A DNA stretch of 64,000 bases from Amycolatopsis lurida (GCF_900105055.1 NZ_FNTA01000004.1:3379501-3443500); one strand, 5' to 3'; positions 1 to 7,998 are shown, counted from the stretch's first letter. Notes: a model not told the origin generated them from the sequence alone. Made by a program: numbers and translations.

Positions 1-387
1 ATGACGGAGCTGATCTACCCCGCCACCGCCGTCCTGAATGGACAGCACCGGGTCCCGGTGTCCCTGATCTACGACCCGGCCGACCCGTGGGCGGTCACTC
101 TCGCCGTCGGTGCGCGGCTGTGGCTGTTCGCCCGGGACCTGCTCGCTTCGGGCGTCTACGAACCCGCCGGGCACGGCGACGTCCAGGTCCGCCCCGACAC
201 CGGCGGCGCGGTCGACGCGGTGCTCGTGAGCCTGTCGAGCCCGTCCGGAACCGCCGAACTCGCCCTGCCGCGCGGCACCGTCGAAGCGCTGCTCGACGCC
301 GCCGACGCGCTCGTGCCCGCCGGCCACGAGGAAATCGACTGGGACACCGAGTGGTCCCACCTCACCGAAGGTCCGGCCGCCGCCTGA
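1..387 (+). CDS. SsgA-like (SALP) sporulation/cell division regulator
   Basis: A 128-residue protein with the pattern of the SsgA family, which controls septum placement and peptidoglycan remodelling in sporulating actinomycetes. Visible hallmarks are YDPADPWAV near residue 25, LFARDLLASG near 43-52, GDVQVRP near 60, LSSPSG near 80 and LVPAGHEE near the end; the length is usual for the family. The ATG is the first base of the window, so a longer start upstream cannot be excluded. It sits in the mobile element upstream of small membrane-protein genes. A role in tuning host septation during element spread is inference. Confidence 0.72.
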   Translation: MTELIYPATAVLNGQHRVPVSLIYDPADPWAVTLAVGARLWLFARDLLASGVYEPAGHGDVQVRPDTGGAVDAVLVSLSSPSGTAELALPRGTVEALLDAADALVPAGHEEIDWDTEWSHLTEGPAAA

Positions 388-440
388 CTTCTGCGCACGT
401 CCGATCAACCCCAACGTTCTTTCTGGAAAGGGAATTCGTC

Positions 441-824
441 ATGTCCTTGATCAAGCTCGATGCCCACTACGTCGAACGGTCCTGCGTGGGCGCGGTACAC
501 CTGTCGATCGCGTTGAACGACGGGACGACTGTGGTGTTCCCTGCCCCGTTCCTGCCGCTGACCGCGTCGCTCGCGATCACACCGCACTTCGCCCCGGAAG
601 GTGATTCGGGGCTGCGGATCGACTTCACCCACTGGTCGCCGATGCGCTACGGCCTCACCGACACCGCCCGCTTCCCGGTAGCGCTGCCCTCGCAGGAACT
701 CGCGATGCGGGTGGCACGAGCGTTCGACGCTGACCCGGCCACGACCTGGACTGACCCGCCTGAGCAGATGCAGGCGTGGCTGCGGTCGTGGACGGCAACC
801 AACAACGCCGCACCGACGACCTGA
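441..824 (+). CDS. Hypothetical AICE protein
   Basis: A 127-residue soluble protein starting MSLIKLDAHY; the ATG at 441 follows a GGAAAGGGAA purine tract at a plausible distance. The same frame is open far upstream (to 87), but that part overlaps the SsgA-like gene in another frame and is composition-driven. No known domain is recognised. It contains a mixed beta-rich first half and a C-terminal helix with PEQMQAWLRSW. It lies between the SsgA-like gene and a run of small membrane-protein genes, so it is probably co-transcribed with element maintenance or transfer genes. Confidence 0.6.
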   Translation: MSLIKLDAHYVERSCVGAVHLSIALNDGTTVVFPAPFLPLTASLAITPHFAPEGDSGLRIDFTHWSPMRYGLTDTARFPVALPSQELAMRVARAFDADPATTWTDPPEQMQAWLRSWTATNNAAPTT

Positions 825-837
825 CGGAGGCCAAGTG

Positions 838-1044
838 ATGAGCGTGTTCGAGATCGCAAAGGAGCACGGGTCCTGGCGGCTGGCCGGGTTCGCGGTAGCG
901 GTGCTGCTGTTCCTGGCCGTCGGGTTGCTGCGCTGGCCGCTGCTGCTCACCGCGCGGCTGCTGCTGGCGGTGCAGTCCGGGTTGGACGCCCGGATCACCC
1001 ACAGTTTCGCCGGGAACGTCCCGGCCCCACAGGAGACCGGGTGA
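838..1044 (+). CDS. Small single-pass membrane protein
   Basis: A 68-residue protein with one long hydrophobic stretch (about residues 15-42, GFAVAVLLFLAVGLLRW) and a short polar tail. The ATG at 838 is preferred over the GTG at 835 because GGAGG at 826-830 then has a 7-base spacer. The next gene starts just after its stop, suggesting co-translation. Small hydrophobic proteins like this are typical of Spd (spread) functions in AICEs, but no motif proves that role. Confidence 0.55.
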   Translation: MSVFEIAKEHGSWRLAGFAVAVLLFLAVGLLRWPLLLTARLLLAVQSGLDARITHSFAGNVPAPQETG

Positions 1045-1055
1045 AGGGAGAAACG

Positions 1056-1421
1056 ATGACAGGCAACGAGATCCGTCACCGTGACCGCGGTGACCTGACC
1101 GCCCCCAGCGGGCCAAGGGTGGACCGGGCGATCGCCCGGGTCGGATGGTGGCTGCCCGAGGCCGCCGCCGCCGGGCTCCTGGCCGGTCTCGCCGCCTGGG
1201 CCGGATGGGGCTGGGCGCTCTGGCCCATCGGGATCGGCCTGGCGGTGCGGATCGGCTGGGAATGGACACCGGCCCGGCGCTCGGCCCGGTTCATCACCAC
1301 GGTGATCGGCTGGCTCACCGGCCACATCCGCCAGTGGCGGCAGCGTCGCCACGACCGCACCGGCTCGGCCACCAGCCCGGAGCAACGAGGTGCGGCACAG
1401 CGGGACGAGGTCGCGTCGTGA
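1056..1421 (+). CDS. Small membrane protein, two TM segments
   Basis: A 121-residue protein with a polar N-terminus, a hydrophobic hairpin (WWLPEAAAAGLLAGLAAW and the following GWALWPIGIGLAVRIGW) and a basic C-terminal half rich in R and W. ATG 1056 is chosen over GTG 1041 because AAGGGAG directly precedes it. It follows the preceding small membrane gene by 11 bases. A Spd-like or transfer-accessory role is plausible from context; no family is recognised. Confidence 0.55.
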   Translation: MTGNEIRHRDRGDLTAPSGPRVDRAIARVGWWLPEAAAAGLLAGLAAWAGWGWALWPIGIGLAVRIGWEWTPARRSARFITTVIGWLTGHIRQWRQRRHDRTGSATSPEQRGAAQRDEVAS

Positions 1422-1489
1422 CCGCCCGCACGCCCCGCACCGCACCAGGTGTCCCTTCGAGACGCAGGACAGGAGGTGAATTCCCATGA
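1418..1489 (+). CDS. Possible 23-residue overlapping leader ORF
   Basis: A 23-codon frame opens at GTG 1418, overlapping the stop of the upstream gene (GTGA), and closes with a TGA that overlaps the ATG of the lytic transglycosylase (ATGA). The arrangement on both sides looks like translational coupling, but the peptide is Arg/Thr/Pro-rich and could simply be high-GC background. No conserved motif is seen. Confidence 0.25.
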   Translation: MTARTPRTAPGVPSRRRTGGEFP

Positions 1490-2010
1490 CGCTGCTGGGG
1501 AAAGTCGGCGCGGCCGCCGCGTTGTTCGTGATCGCCGCGGTCGCCGTCGGCTACACCAAGGACGAGGGCCTATTCAACGATGACGTGGGCCTGGCCGCCG
1601 AAGCCGGGCCCGGGGTGGCCGACATCCCGCCCGCCTACCTGGCCCGCTACCGGGCGGCGGCCGGGACATGCCCGAACCTGGACTGGGCGCTGCTGGCCGC
1701 GATCGGGAAGGTCGAGACCAACCACGGCCGGCTCAAGGCCCCGGGCGTGTCCTCGGGGGCGAACTTCGCCGGGGCGGCCGGGCCGATGCAGTTCCTGCCC
1801 GCCACCTTCGCCGGGGTCCGCAAGCGCCACCCCGGGCTCGGTGGCAACCTCTACGACCCCGACCACGCGATCCCGGCGGCCGCGCACTACCTGTGTGACT
1901 CCGGCCTGGCCCGTGGTGACGCGTACCGGGCGATCTTCGCCTACAACCACGCCGACTGGTACGTCGACAAAGTGCAGGCCCAGGCCGCCGCCTACCGGCG
2001 CGCCGCCTGA
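1486..2010 (+). CDS. Lytic transglycosylase, SLT-like, membrane-anchored
   Basis: A 174-residue protein with an N-terminal signal/anchor (about residues 5-24) followed by a lysozyme-like SLT domain. The fold signature includes WALLAAIGKVETNHGR (catalytic Glu in KVETNHG), GAAGPMQFLP and the terminal AIFAYNHADWYV helix. It would cleave peptidoglycan glycan strands locally, opening the wall for DNA transfer between mycelial cells. A strong AGGAGGTGA Shine-Dalgarno lies at 1471-1479. The downstream 170 bases hold only a small hairpin with a T-rich loop (2050-2068). Confidence 0.85.
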   Translation: MTLLGKVGAAAALFVIAAVAVGYTKDEGLFNDDVGLAAEAGPGVADIPPAYLARYRAAAGTCPNLDWALLAAIGKVETNHGRLKAPGVSSGANFAGAAGPMQFLPATFAGVRKRHPGLGGNLYDPDHAIPAAAHYLCDSGLARGDAYRAIFAYNHADWYVDKVQAQAAAYRRAA

Positions 2011-2181
2011 CGCTGCTCGGTTCACGCCGGGTTCTCCGGCCACCTGATCCGGCGCTGTTTTTGCGCCGTAGCAAGCGTTCCACTGTTTCAACCGCTCCAC
2101 CGTTCAACGGGGCGCGGTCGCATCGTGGCGCCCGCATCCCGGCTCCATCCCTTGTGTCACACCAACCCTTGGAGAAAAACC

Positions 2182-2361
2182 ATGAAGCTCATCGCCTTCG
2201 TCGTCGCCGTCATCACCGCCTGGCTCACCTGGGGCGCGACCAGCCTGCACCAGAAGAACCCGGCCGAGTACGGCCTGACCCTGCCGCTCGTCCTCGGCGC
2301 GATCACCGTGCTCGCGCTGGCGGTCACCTTCTCCGGCAAGGCCAAGGCCAAGGCCAAGTAA
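2182..2361 (+). CDS. Small two-TM membrane protein
   Basis: A 59-residue protein made of two hydrophobic segments (IAFVVAVITAWLTWG and LVLGAITVLALAVTF) joined by a short polar loop, ending in a lysine/alanine repeat GKAKAKAK. ATG 2182 follows TTGGAGAAAAACC with GGAG correctly placed. The size and layout match Spd-type accessory proteins of AICEs, but no family is recognised. Confidence 0.6.
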   Translation: MKLIAFVVAVITAWLTWGATSLHQKNPAEYGLTLPLVLGAITVLALAVTFSGKAKAKAK

Positions 2362-2389
2362 CACCGCGCTTCACCACGTTCACGGGTCC

Positions 2390-2431
2390 CGGGTTCCGGG
2401 CGGCCGCACACCGATGCCCGCCCGGAACCCG
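2390..2431 (+). terminator. Hairpin between small AICE genes
   Basis: A perfect 14-bp inverted repeat (2390-2403 with 2418-2431) with a 14-base loop lies 28 bases after the stop of the small membrane gene. There is no T tract, as is common for actinobacterial intrinsic terminators. Confidence 0.55.
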
Positions 2432-2468
2432 ACCCCCAACTCACGTTGACCCGCAAAGGAAAACCTCT

Positions 2469-2825
2469 ATGCACCCTCTCGCACCTGCCGCCCGTCGCGG
2501 CAGGATACGGCGCTGGCTGGCGCTGCTGGCCGTGGCGGTCACAGCGGGGTCGCTCGCCGCCTGCACCGCCTCCGGCGACACCCGCCCCGCTCGCCCAGCC
2601 TCGCCGGCCACGGCCGGGCCGTGGCTGATCGATCACCTGACCGGCGAGGAAGACGCCTCCACCGCGCTGGAGCGCTACGTCGCGTTCTGCGCGCCGCCGG
2701 ACGCGTTCAGCCCCACCGGTGGTCCTGCCGCCGATGAGCTGGTCCCGGTGGCCATCACCGCGGCCGACTTCTCCCGGTTGCGGCCGGGTTCCCCGTGTCC
2801 GGCCGACTTGCGCGGCACGCGATGA
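2469..2825 (+). CDS. Putative lipoprotein, paralogue of 3359-3706
   Basis: A 118-residue exported lipoprotein: basic start (ARRGRIRRW), hydrophobic core and a lipobox ending LAAC near residue 35. The mature part shares an obvious pattern with the AICE lipoprotein at 3359-3706: W-L/F-IDHL, a Y-AFCA block, V-(A/T)-(I/V)-T near the middle and a C-terminal F-RL..G-PCP. The two are a within-element duplication. ATG 2469 has AAAGGA upstream. The stop overlaps the next ATG (ATGA), so the genes are coupled. Function is unknown; exposure at the cell surface suggests a mating-contact or exclusion role. Confidence 0.65.
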   Translation: MHPLAPAARRGRIRRWLALLAVAVTAGSLAACTASGDTRPARPASPATAGPWLIDHLTGEEDASTALERYVAFCAPPDAFSPTGGPAADELVPVAITAADFSRLRPGSPCPADLRGTR

Positions 2826-3055
2826 CCGGATCCGAGCAGGTACCGGACAGCGGCGGGCCTCCGGCGGCCGATCACGTGAGGAACTACCCGGTCACCGTCA
2901 CCGGGACGGACACGCGGTTCACGTTCGGGCTGGTGCTCGACGTCGCGAACGTGCTCACCGCGCACGGCTACCCGCCGCTGGCCGGTGGAGCCGATCACGT
3001 GGACCTGCAACAGGCGCTGTTCGGGTTCCTGTACCGATCGTCTCGAAAGGACTGA
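2822..3055 (+). CDS. Hypothetical small AICE protein
   Basis: A 77-residue soluble protein starting MTGSEQVPDSGG. The ATG overlaps the stop of the lipoprotein gene by four bases. The second half (FTFGLVLDVANVLTAHG) is helical. No family is recognised. It lies inside a tight series 2469-3706 with the two related lipoproteins and a proline-rich anchored protein. Confidence 0.55.
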   Translation: MTGSEQVPDSGGPPAADHVRNYPVTVTGTDTRFTFGLVLDVANVLTAHGYPPLAGGADHVDLQQALFGFLYRSSRKD

Positions 3056-3061
3056 TGCCCC

Positions 3062-3337
3062 GTGCGCATCATCATCGGCCTGGTCGTGTTCATCGCCCTG
3101 TGGGCGCTGTTCCTGGTGGGCTACCGCGTCACCCCGCCCGTGGTGATACCGCCGCCCCCGCGCACGTCGGCACCGTGCCCGACCCCGCGCCCGGATCCCG
3201 ACGGCACCGCACCGATGGTGCCCGGCACGGGCGCCGGACCGACGGCGACCGCACGCCCGGTGCGCGACGCGGCGTGCCCGGGAACGACCACCACGACCCT
3301 CACCGTCACCGCGGTGCCCACACGAGACACACCCTGA
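3062..3337 (+). CDS. Proline/threonine-rich single-pass membrane protein
   Basis: A 91-residue protein with one N-terminal TM segment (IIIGLVVFIALWALFLVGY) and a low-complexity Pro/Thr/Ala tail that would project outside the cell. The GTG start at 3062 follows the previous stop by six bases. Such tails usually span the wall. No enzymatic motif is present. Confidence 0.55.
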   Translation: MRIIIGLVVFIALWALFLVGYRVTPPVVIPPPPRTSAPCPTPRPDPDGTAPMVPGTGAGPTATARPVRDAACPGTTTTTLTVTAVPTRDTP

Positions 3338-3358
3338 CCACGCGAGGAGTGCCCGACC

Positions 3359-3706
3359 ATGACCACCGCGAAAACCGTGACAGCACAACAGAATCTCCGG
3401 CGTGCCCTCTGCGCCGGTCTGGCCGCGGCAGGACTGCTGACCGGCTGCGTCCCGGCATCGAACGTTCCTGCCGGGCCGGAACCCTCGGCCCCGGTGCGCT
3501 GGTTCATCGATCACCTCAGCGCCCCGGGAGACACCACCATCCGCCCCGTGTCGACCTACACCGCGTTCTGCGCGTCCACCGACATGGTCACCCCGTCGCA
3601 CCTTCCCCAGCCGCATGAACTCCAGGCGGTCACCGTCACCAAGGCCGAGTTCGCGCGGCTCCAGGAAGGCGACCCGTGCCCGCTGGAGACGGGAGACGGC
3701 CGGTGA
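3359..3706 (+). CDS. Putative lipoprotein, paralogue of 2469-2825
   Basis: A 115-residue lipoprotein with a signal sequence ending in a LLTGC lipobox near residue 31. The mature domain repeats the arrangement of the upstream lipoprotein (WFIDHL, TYTAFCA, VTVTKAEFARL, GDPCP). The ATG at 3359 follows CGAGGAG with a good spacer. The 3' end overlaps the GTG start of the RapZ-like gene by four bases, so the two are translationally coupled. Confidence 0.65.
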   Translation: MTTAKTVTAQQNLRRALCAGLAAAGLLTGCVPASNVPAGPEPSAPVRWFIDHLSAPGDTTIRPVSTYTAFCASTDMVTPSHLPQPHELQAVTVTKAEFARLQEGDPCPLETGDGR

Positions 3707-4158
3707 GCCCCCGGCTGGAGGTCGTGTCGTTCGGGTACGGACACGAGGACACCCCGGCGGCCGACATCACCATCGACGTCCGCCAGCGCTTCCGCGACCC
3801 GCACACCTCGCCCGCGCTGCGGGCGCTGACCGGGAAGCATCCCGACGTCTACGTCAAGGTTGCCGCCTATCCCGGCGTCCGCGACCTGATCGCGCACACC
3901 TACCGGGCGGCGCTCACCCTGGCCAGCCTCGGCCCGGCCCCGGTCACCGTGGCATTCGGGTGCGTCGGCGGACGGCACCGTTCGGTCGTGCTGGCTGACC
4001 TGCTCTACCGGCGCGCCCTCGGCACGAGACTGCCCGGCGGCGTGATCTTGCAGACCTCGATCCGCCACTGCCACATCGACCTGCCCGTGCTGGCGCGGCA
4101 AGGCGAACCCAGCCCCGACGACTCCGGCATCACCACGGTGGCCGGAGAGGAGTGCTGA
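3703..4158 (+). CDS. RapZ C-terminal-domain-like protein
   Basis: A 151-residue protein resembling only the C-terminal domain of RapZ (YvcJ), the nucleotide-sugar/GlmZ sRNA-binding adaptor. It has the FDVR-type N-terminal strand (ITIDVRQRFRDP), the ALRALTGKHPDV block and the signature GCVGGRHRSV at residues 86-95. The N-terminal P-loop kinase domain of full RapZ is absent. GTG 3703 is chosen because it overlaps the upstream stop (GTGA). It is surrounded by membrane and lipoprotein genes of the AICE. What it binds is unknown; a small nucleotide or sugar-phosphate is possible. Confidence 0.7.
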   Translation: MSPRLEVVSFGYGHEDTPAADITIDVRQRFRDPHTSPALRALTGKHPDVYVKVAAYPGVRDLIAHTYRAALTLASLGPAPVTVAFGCVGGRHRSVVLADLLYRRALGTRLPGGVILQTSIRHCHIDLPVLARQGEPSPDDSGITTVAGEEC

Positions 4159-4304
4159 CCTGGCTGCTGGTGGTGCTGGCCACCGTCGCGGTCGTGCTTG
4201 TCACGACCGCGACGGCGCTGTGGCGGATGTTGTGGCGAGTCCGCAACCAACCCGAATTCCCGCCGTATCGGCCCACCGCAAGCCCACCCGAGACGAGTCA
4301 GTGA
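4152..4304 (+). CDS. Small single-pass membrane protein (50 aa)
   Basis: A 50-residue frame from GTG 4152 to TGA 4304, overlapping the end of the RapZ-like gene by seven bases. It has one strongly hydrophobic segment (TWLLVVLATVAVVLVTTATA) followed by a basic stop-transfer stretch and a polar Pro-rich tail. GGAGAGGAG just upstream fits a ribosome binding site. The clear membrane topology and coupling argue that it is real, although it is short. Confidence 0.5.
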   Translation: MLTWLLVVLATVAVVLVTTATALWRMLWRVRNQPEFPPYRPTASPPETSQ

Positions 4305-4362
4305 CCACTGTGGACACCCGGCCCCTTTGCCGCTGGTGTTCTCCGGCGAAGAGAGGTTGACC

Positions 4363-5526
4363 ATGAGCTGGCAGAAGGAGATGCGGGCGAACCGGCTGGC
4401 GAAGGCCGAGGCTGCTCGGTTGGACGAGACCGCGCGGACCGGGAACGAGATCGCGCGGATGAAGGCGGCCGGCGAGGTGGCCCGCGCCGACCGCGAACAG
4501 GCCGCGAAGCTGGCGGCCGAGGCAAAAGCCGTCGCCGACGCCGTCCGCGCCAAGCGCCGCGCCGACCGCAAGGCCAAGTGGGGCACGGTGACCGCGTTCG
4601 CGAAGGCGCATGTGGTGGACGGGCTGATCTACGGGATCGCGCTGGTGTCGTTCGCGATGGCGGCCCCGGCGATGTCCGGCTACGGCGAGGACGTCTACCG
4701 GTCCCCGCTGGGCGGGTTCCTGCCGCTGATCACCGAACTCGGCATGTGGGCGTTCGCGATCGCGGTGCTCGTCTCCCGGGTGAAGGCCCCGGACCGGCCG
4801 GTGTGGGGCTACCAGGCCGGGGTGTGGGTGTTCGGGACGCTGGCGTTCCTCACCAACGCCACCCACGGCTGGCCCCGGGGCTTCGACGCCGCGCTGATCA
4901 TGGGCGTGGTGTCGGTGGCCGGGGTGATCGCGCACCAGCTGGCGATCGCGACCCCGCCGCGGTCGAAGGCGCAGCGGGCGGCGGACAGGCTCGCCGCCGC
5001 CCGCGCGACGAAGACCCACGCGGCGGCCCGCGCGGCGCTCAAGGCCGCCGCCGCGCAGATCGACGCCGACGGCAACGCCCGCCTCACCTACGCCCCCGGC
5101 ACCTTCGAGGTCCGCCGGAGGCGCCTGGTCCCGGTCACACCGGACCTCGACGTCGTCGGCCCGCCGGACGCGCTCGACGCCGAACTGGCGAAGCTGCTCG
5201 GTTCGGGACAGCCCGACCCCGAACCGGGGCCGGGCGGCGGGATCGCGACCGACCCCGGACGGCCGCCCGGACCGGCTCGCGAAGCCACGCCGGACCGTCC
5301 GGCACCGGGCCGGACCGCCAAGCGGCGGGACCGGTCCGGCCCGGCGACGAAGACGGGCCGCGATGCCCACTTCGAAGCGCTGCGGGAGCGGTTCGTCAAG
5401 GCGGTCGAGGCCGGGGACATCGACCCCGGGACCGCCTCGATCTACCGGATCGCGAAGACGCTGCGGTGCGGGAAACCGGCCGCGAAGCGGCTGCTCGCCG
5501 AACGGCACGACACCGACCAGGACTGA
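4363..5526 (+). CDS. DUF2637 (Spd-type) four-TM membrane protein
   Basis: A 387-residue protein: a charged coiled-coil-like N-terminus (1-75, rich in A/E/K/R), four TM helices (about 84-104, 118-136, 143-160, 167-186), an Arg/Ala-rich cytoplasmic stretch, a Pro/Gly-rich linker and a C-terminal helical module (about 335-385, TASIYRIAKTLRCGKPAAKRLL) that looks like a helix-turn-helix. DUF2637 proteins are found next to traB in actinobacterial conjugative elements and are thought to act in intramycelial spread. ATG 4363 follows GAGAGG. It directly precedes the translocase gene, supporting a joint role at the septum. Confidence 0.78.
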   Translation: MSWQKEMRANRLAKAEAARLDETARTGNEIARMKAAGEVARADREQAAKLAAEAKAVADAVRAKRRADRKAKWGTVTAFAKAHVVDGLIYGIALVSFAMAAPAMSGYGEDVYRSPLGGFLPLITELGMWAFAIAVLVSRVKAPDRPVWGYQAGVWVFGTLAFLTNATHGWPRGFDAALIMGVVSVAGVIAHQLAIATPPRSKAQRAADRLAAARATKTHAAARAALKAAAAQIDADGNARLTYAPGTFEVRRRRLVPVTPDLDVVGPPDALDAELAKLLGSGQPDPEPGPGGGIATDPGRPPGPAREATPDRPAPGRTAKRRDRSGPATKTGRDAHFEALRERFVKAVEAGDIDPGTASIYRIAKTLRCGKPAAKRLLAERHDTDQD

Positions 5527-5640
5527 CCCCGGTCTGGTCCGGCCCGGCCCGCACGGACGCCCCCTGTCCGCGCGGGCCGGAACCGGTCCGCACCGGGTTC
5601 GCACACCCACCCGAGGCGGGTTCGAGAAGGGATCACCGAC

Positions 5641-7998
5641 ATGGCGCACGACGACACCACACCCCACGGGACCGGGGACAACAGCACAACCGGACCGGCT
5701 CCGGCCGGTCCCGAGCAGGCCGGTACGGACCAACCGGACACGCGGGCGACGGTGGTCCCGTTCCGCCGCCCCGAACCCGGTCCGGCCCCGGCCACGATCG
5801 ACGGCGAGGTGGTCGAGCCCGGAACCGGTCTGGAGGTCGGTGCGGCCCGGGAGACGTTCGGCACGCGGGTGCTGCACGGCACCGGCCGGATCCTCGCCGG
5901 ACCGTCGGACGAGACCCGGGCGCGGCTGGCGGTGGCGACCGTGGACGCCGCCCACGCCGCCGGCCACCGGGTCGCGGCAGGGACCCGGTCCGGGATGCGG
6001 GTCACCGGCCGGTTCGGCCGGTTCCTGAACCGGCACAGCCGGATCATCGGCAAGGGCATGGAGGCCGCCCGGCAACGCCGCCGCGCGGACCACGACCACA
6101 CCGACCTCAAGGCCGCCCGGGCCGAGGCGAAGGACAAGGGCGACACCGCCGCGGTGGAGGCGCTGACCCGCCAGCACAACGAGAGCCGCCACGTCGGGAT
6201 CGACGCCGCGCAGAAGAAGGCCGAGCTGATCTGGTCGGTCACCTGGCGCGCGGCGGCCGCCCTCGGGGTCCTGTTCGTCGTCTCGGTCGTGGTGGGCGGG
6301 ATCAACGGGTTCGGCCGGTGGCTGGGGGTGTTCAACGCCAACGACGTCCTCGCCGTCTGGCGCGACGCGCTCACCCTGCTCTACACCGTCGCGGTGGTCG
6401 CGGTGACCTGGTGGTGGGCGTTCCCCGCCGTGTGGCTGCTGCTGAAACTGTCCCGCTGGTGGCGCGACGGGAACCGCCTCGGGGACCAGGTTCTGCCCGT
6501 TCACCTGCGGAAACAGGCCACCAAGAACCTGCGGGTGGAGCTGACCGAGTCCGCGCTGGTGAACGCGCTGGCCAACATCGGCAACAGCAAGCTCAACACC
6601 AGCATCAAGGACGGGTGGCCGCACCGCGACACCGACAACGCCTGGGTGCAGCCGCCGATGATCGACGGAAAGGGCTGGTCCACCAAGATCCGGCTCCCGC
6701 AAGGCGCGCCGGTCAAGAGCGTCGACAAGGCCAAGGAGATGCTCGCGCACAACCTCGCGTGCAGGCCGATGGAGCTGTTCATCCGCGCCGATGCCGACGA
6801 CCCCACGGTGATGGACCTGTTCCGGCTCAACCCCGGGGTGCTGCGGGACCCGGTCGACCCGTATCCGTTGCTGCACGAGGGATCCACCGACTACTGGCAG
6901 GGTTTCCCGGTCGGGGTGAACCTGCGCGGGGAACCGATCGTCGCGGACATGCCCGAACGGAACTTCGTGCTGGCCGGCTCCCCGGGTTCGGGCAAGTCGA
7001 CGCTGATGCAAACCCTGCTCAACGGGGCGATCCTGGACCCGCTGGTGGACGTGGATGTGTTCGTATTCGCGGAAAACAACGACTACGAGGCCATCTCACC
7101 CTGCCTGAACGTGTACTCCCCGGGCGCCGGGGAGAACAACGTCAACGCGGCGCTGGATCACCTGCAAGAGCTGTACGACGACCTGTCCGCGCGCGGCCGC
7201 CTGCTGCAAAAGCACAACGTCAACAGCGTCCTGGAGGCCGGACGCGAGGTCGTCGCCCGTGAACCCGGACTGCGGCCCCGGATCGTGGTCCTGGAGGAAT
7301 GCCAGCGGCTGTTCCGCCAGGACAAGCCCGAAGACCGCAAACGGATCGTGAACCTGGTGATCAACCTGTTCATGGCCTCCCGCAAATACGCCGTCCACCT
7401 GGCGTTTCTCACCCCCAGCCCCTCGGATCAGAGCCTGCCGCGGGACCTGGTGGCGATGTCGACCAACCGGGCGTGCGGGGCGGTCAACGGGAACAAGGCC
7501 CGCAACAACGCCGTCCTCGGGGAGAAAGCGCACGAGGAAGGGATTTCCGCGCTGGACCTCAAGCCCAAGACCAAAACCAGCCTCAACGACTGCGGGACGC
7601 TGATCACGGTCGGGTTCATGGACGAACCCGGCGCCCTGCGCAGCTACTACCTGTCCCCGGACGACCAGCAGCGCATCGCCGAGCGGGCCCTGGAAGCCCG
7701 GGGCGGCGGCGCGAACGGCACGGCCGAGGTCGTGGTGGTGCGGGATCCGCTGGCCGACATGCTCACCGTGCTGGCCGAGATGACCCCGCGCGAGGGCGAG
7801 CAGCACCCGCGTGCGGCGGCCGTCGCGGCGGCACTGGCCTCCCGCTGGAACCACTACACCGGGTGGCAGATCCAGCACGTCACCGACGTGCTGGCCGAGC
7901 ACGGATACAAAGTCCCGATCACGCAGCGTATGTACCCGGTGGACCCGGCGAGGGTCGCCGACGCCGCCGCCGCGCGGGACTCCGTGCCCGCCGAGTGA
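5641..7998 (+). CDS. traB: FtsK/SpoIIIE-family conjugal DNA translocase (TraB-like)
   Basis: A 785-residue protein. The N-terminus is low-complexity Pro/Thr/Gly; two TM segments lie about 202-222 and 242-268. The RecA-like motor has Walker A GSPGSGKST at 446-454 and Walker B RIVVLEECQRLF around 547-558. A C-terminal winged-helix-like region (about 715-760, LASRWNHYTGWQIQHV) is in the position of the gamma domain that reads 8-bp clt repeats in characterised TraB proteins. A hexameric TraB moves double-stranded plasmid DNA across the septum or mating contact. GAGAAGGGA precedes the ATG. A dense ACTCAC repeat field lies immediately downstream. Confidence 0.88.
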   Translation: MAHDDTTPHGTGDNSTTGPAPAGPEQAGTDQPDTRATVVPFRRPEPGPAPATIDGEVVEPGTGLEVGAARETFGTRVLHGTGRILAGPSDETRARLAVATVDAAHAAGHRVAAGTRSGMRVTGRFGRFLNRHSRIIGKGMEAARQRRRADHDHTDLKAARAEAKDKGDTAAVEALTRQHNESRHVGIDAAQKKAELIWSVTWRAAAALGVLFVVSVVVGGINGFGRWLGVFNANDVLAVWRDALTLLYTVAVVAVTWWWAFPAVWLLLKLSRWWRDGNRLGDQVLPVHLRKQATKNLRVELTESALVNALANIGNSKLNTSIKDGWPHRDTDNAWVQPPMIDGKGWSTKIRLPQGAPVKSVDKAKEMLAHNLACRPMELFIRADADDPTVMDLFRLNPGVLRDPVDPYPLLHEGSTDYWQGFPVGVNLRGEPIVADMPERNFVLAGSPGSGKSTLMQTLLNGAILDPLVDVDVFVFAENNDYEAISPCLNVYSPGAGENNVNAALDHLQELYDDLSARGRLLQKHNVNSVLEAGREVVAREPGLRPRIVVLEECQRLFRQDKPEDRKRIVNLVINLFMASRKYAVHLAFLTPSPSDQSLPRDLVAMSTNRACGAVNGNKARNNAVLGEKAHEEGISALDLKPKTKTSLNDCGTLITVGFMDEPGALRSYYLSPDDQQRIAERALEARGGGANGTAEVVVVRDPLADMLTVLAEMTPREGEQHPRAAAVAAALASRWNHYTGWQIQHVTDVLAEHGYKVPITQRMYPVDPARVADAAAARDSVPAE

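Noticed and set aside
405..1487. 360-residue minus-strand open frame opposite several small AICE genes
   Set aside because: Low-complexity Arg/Gly/Pro translation with no motif; opposite real membrane-protein genes with ribosome sites.
4201..7011. 936-residue open frame on the minus strand opposite the DUF2637 and traB genes
   Set aside because: It is a high-GC antisense shadow, rich in R/G/P/V with no domain; the plus-strand genes have clear motifs.
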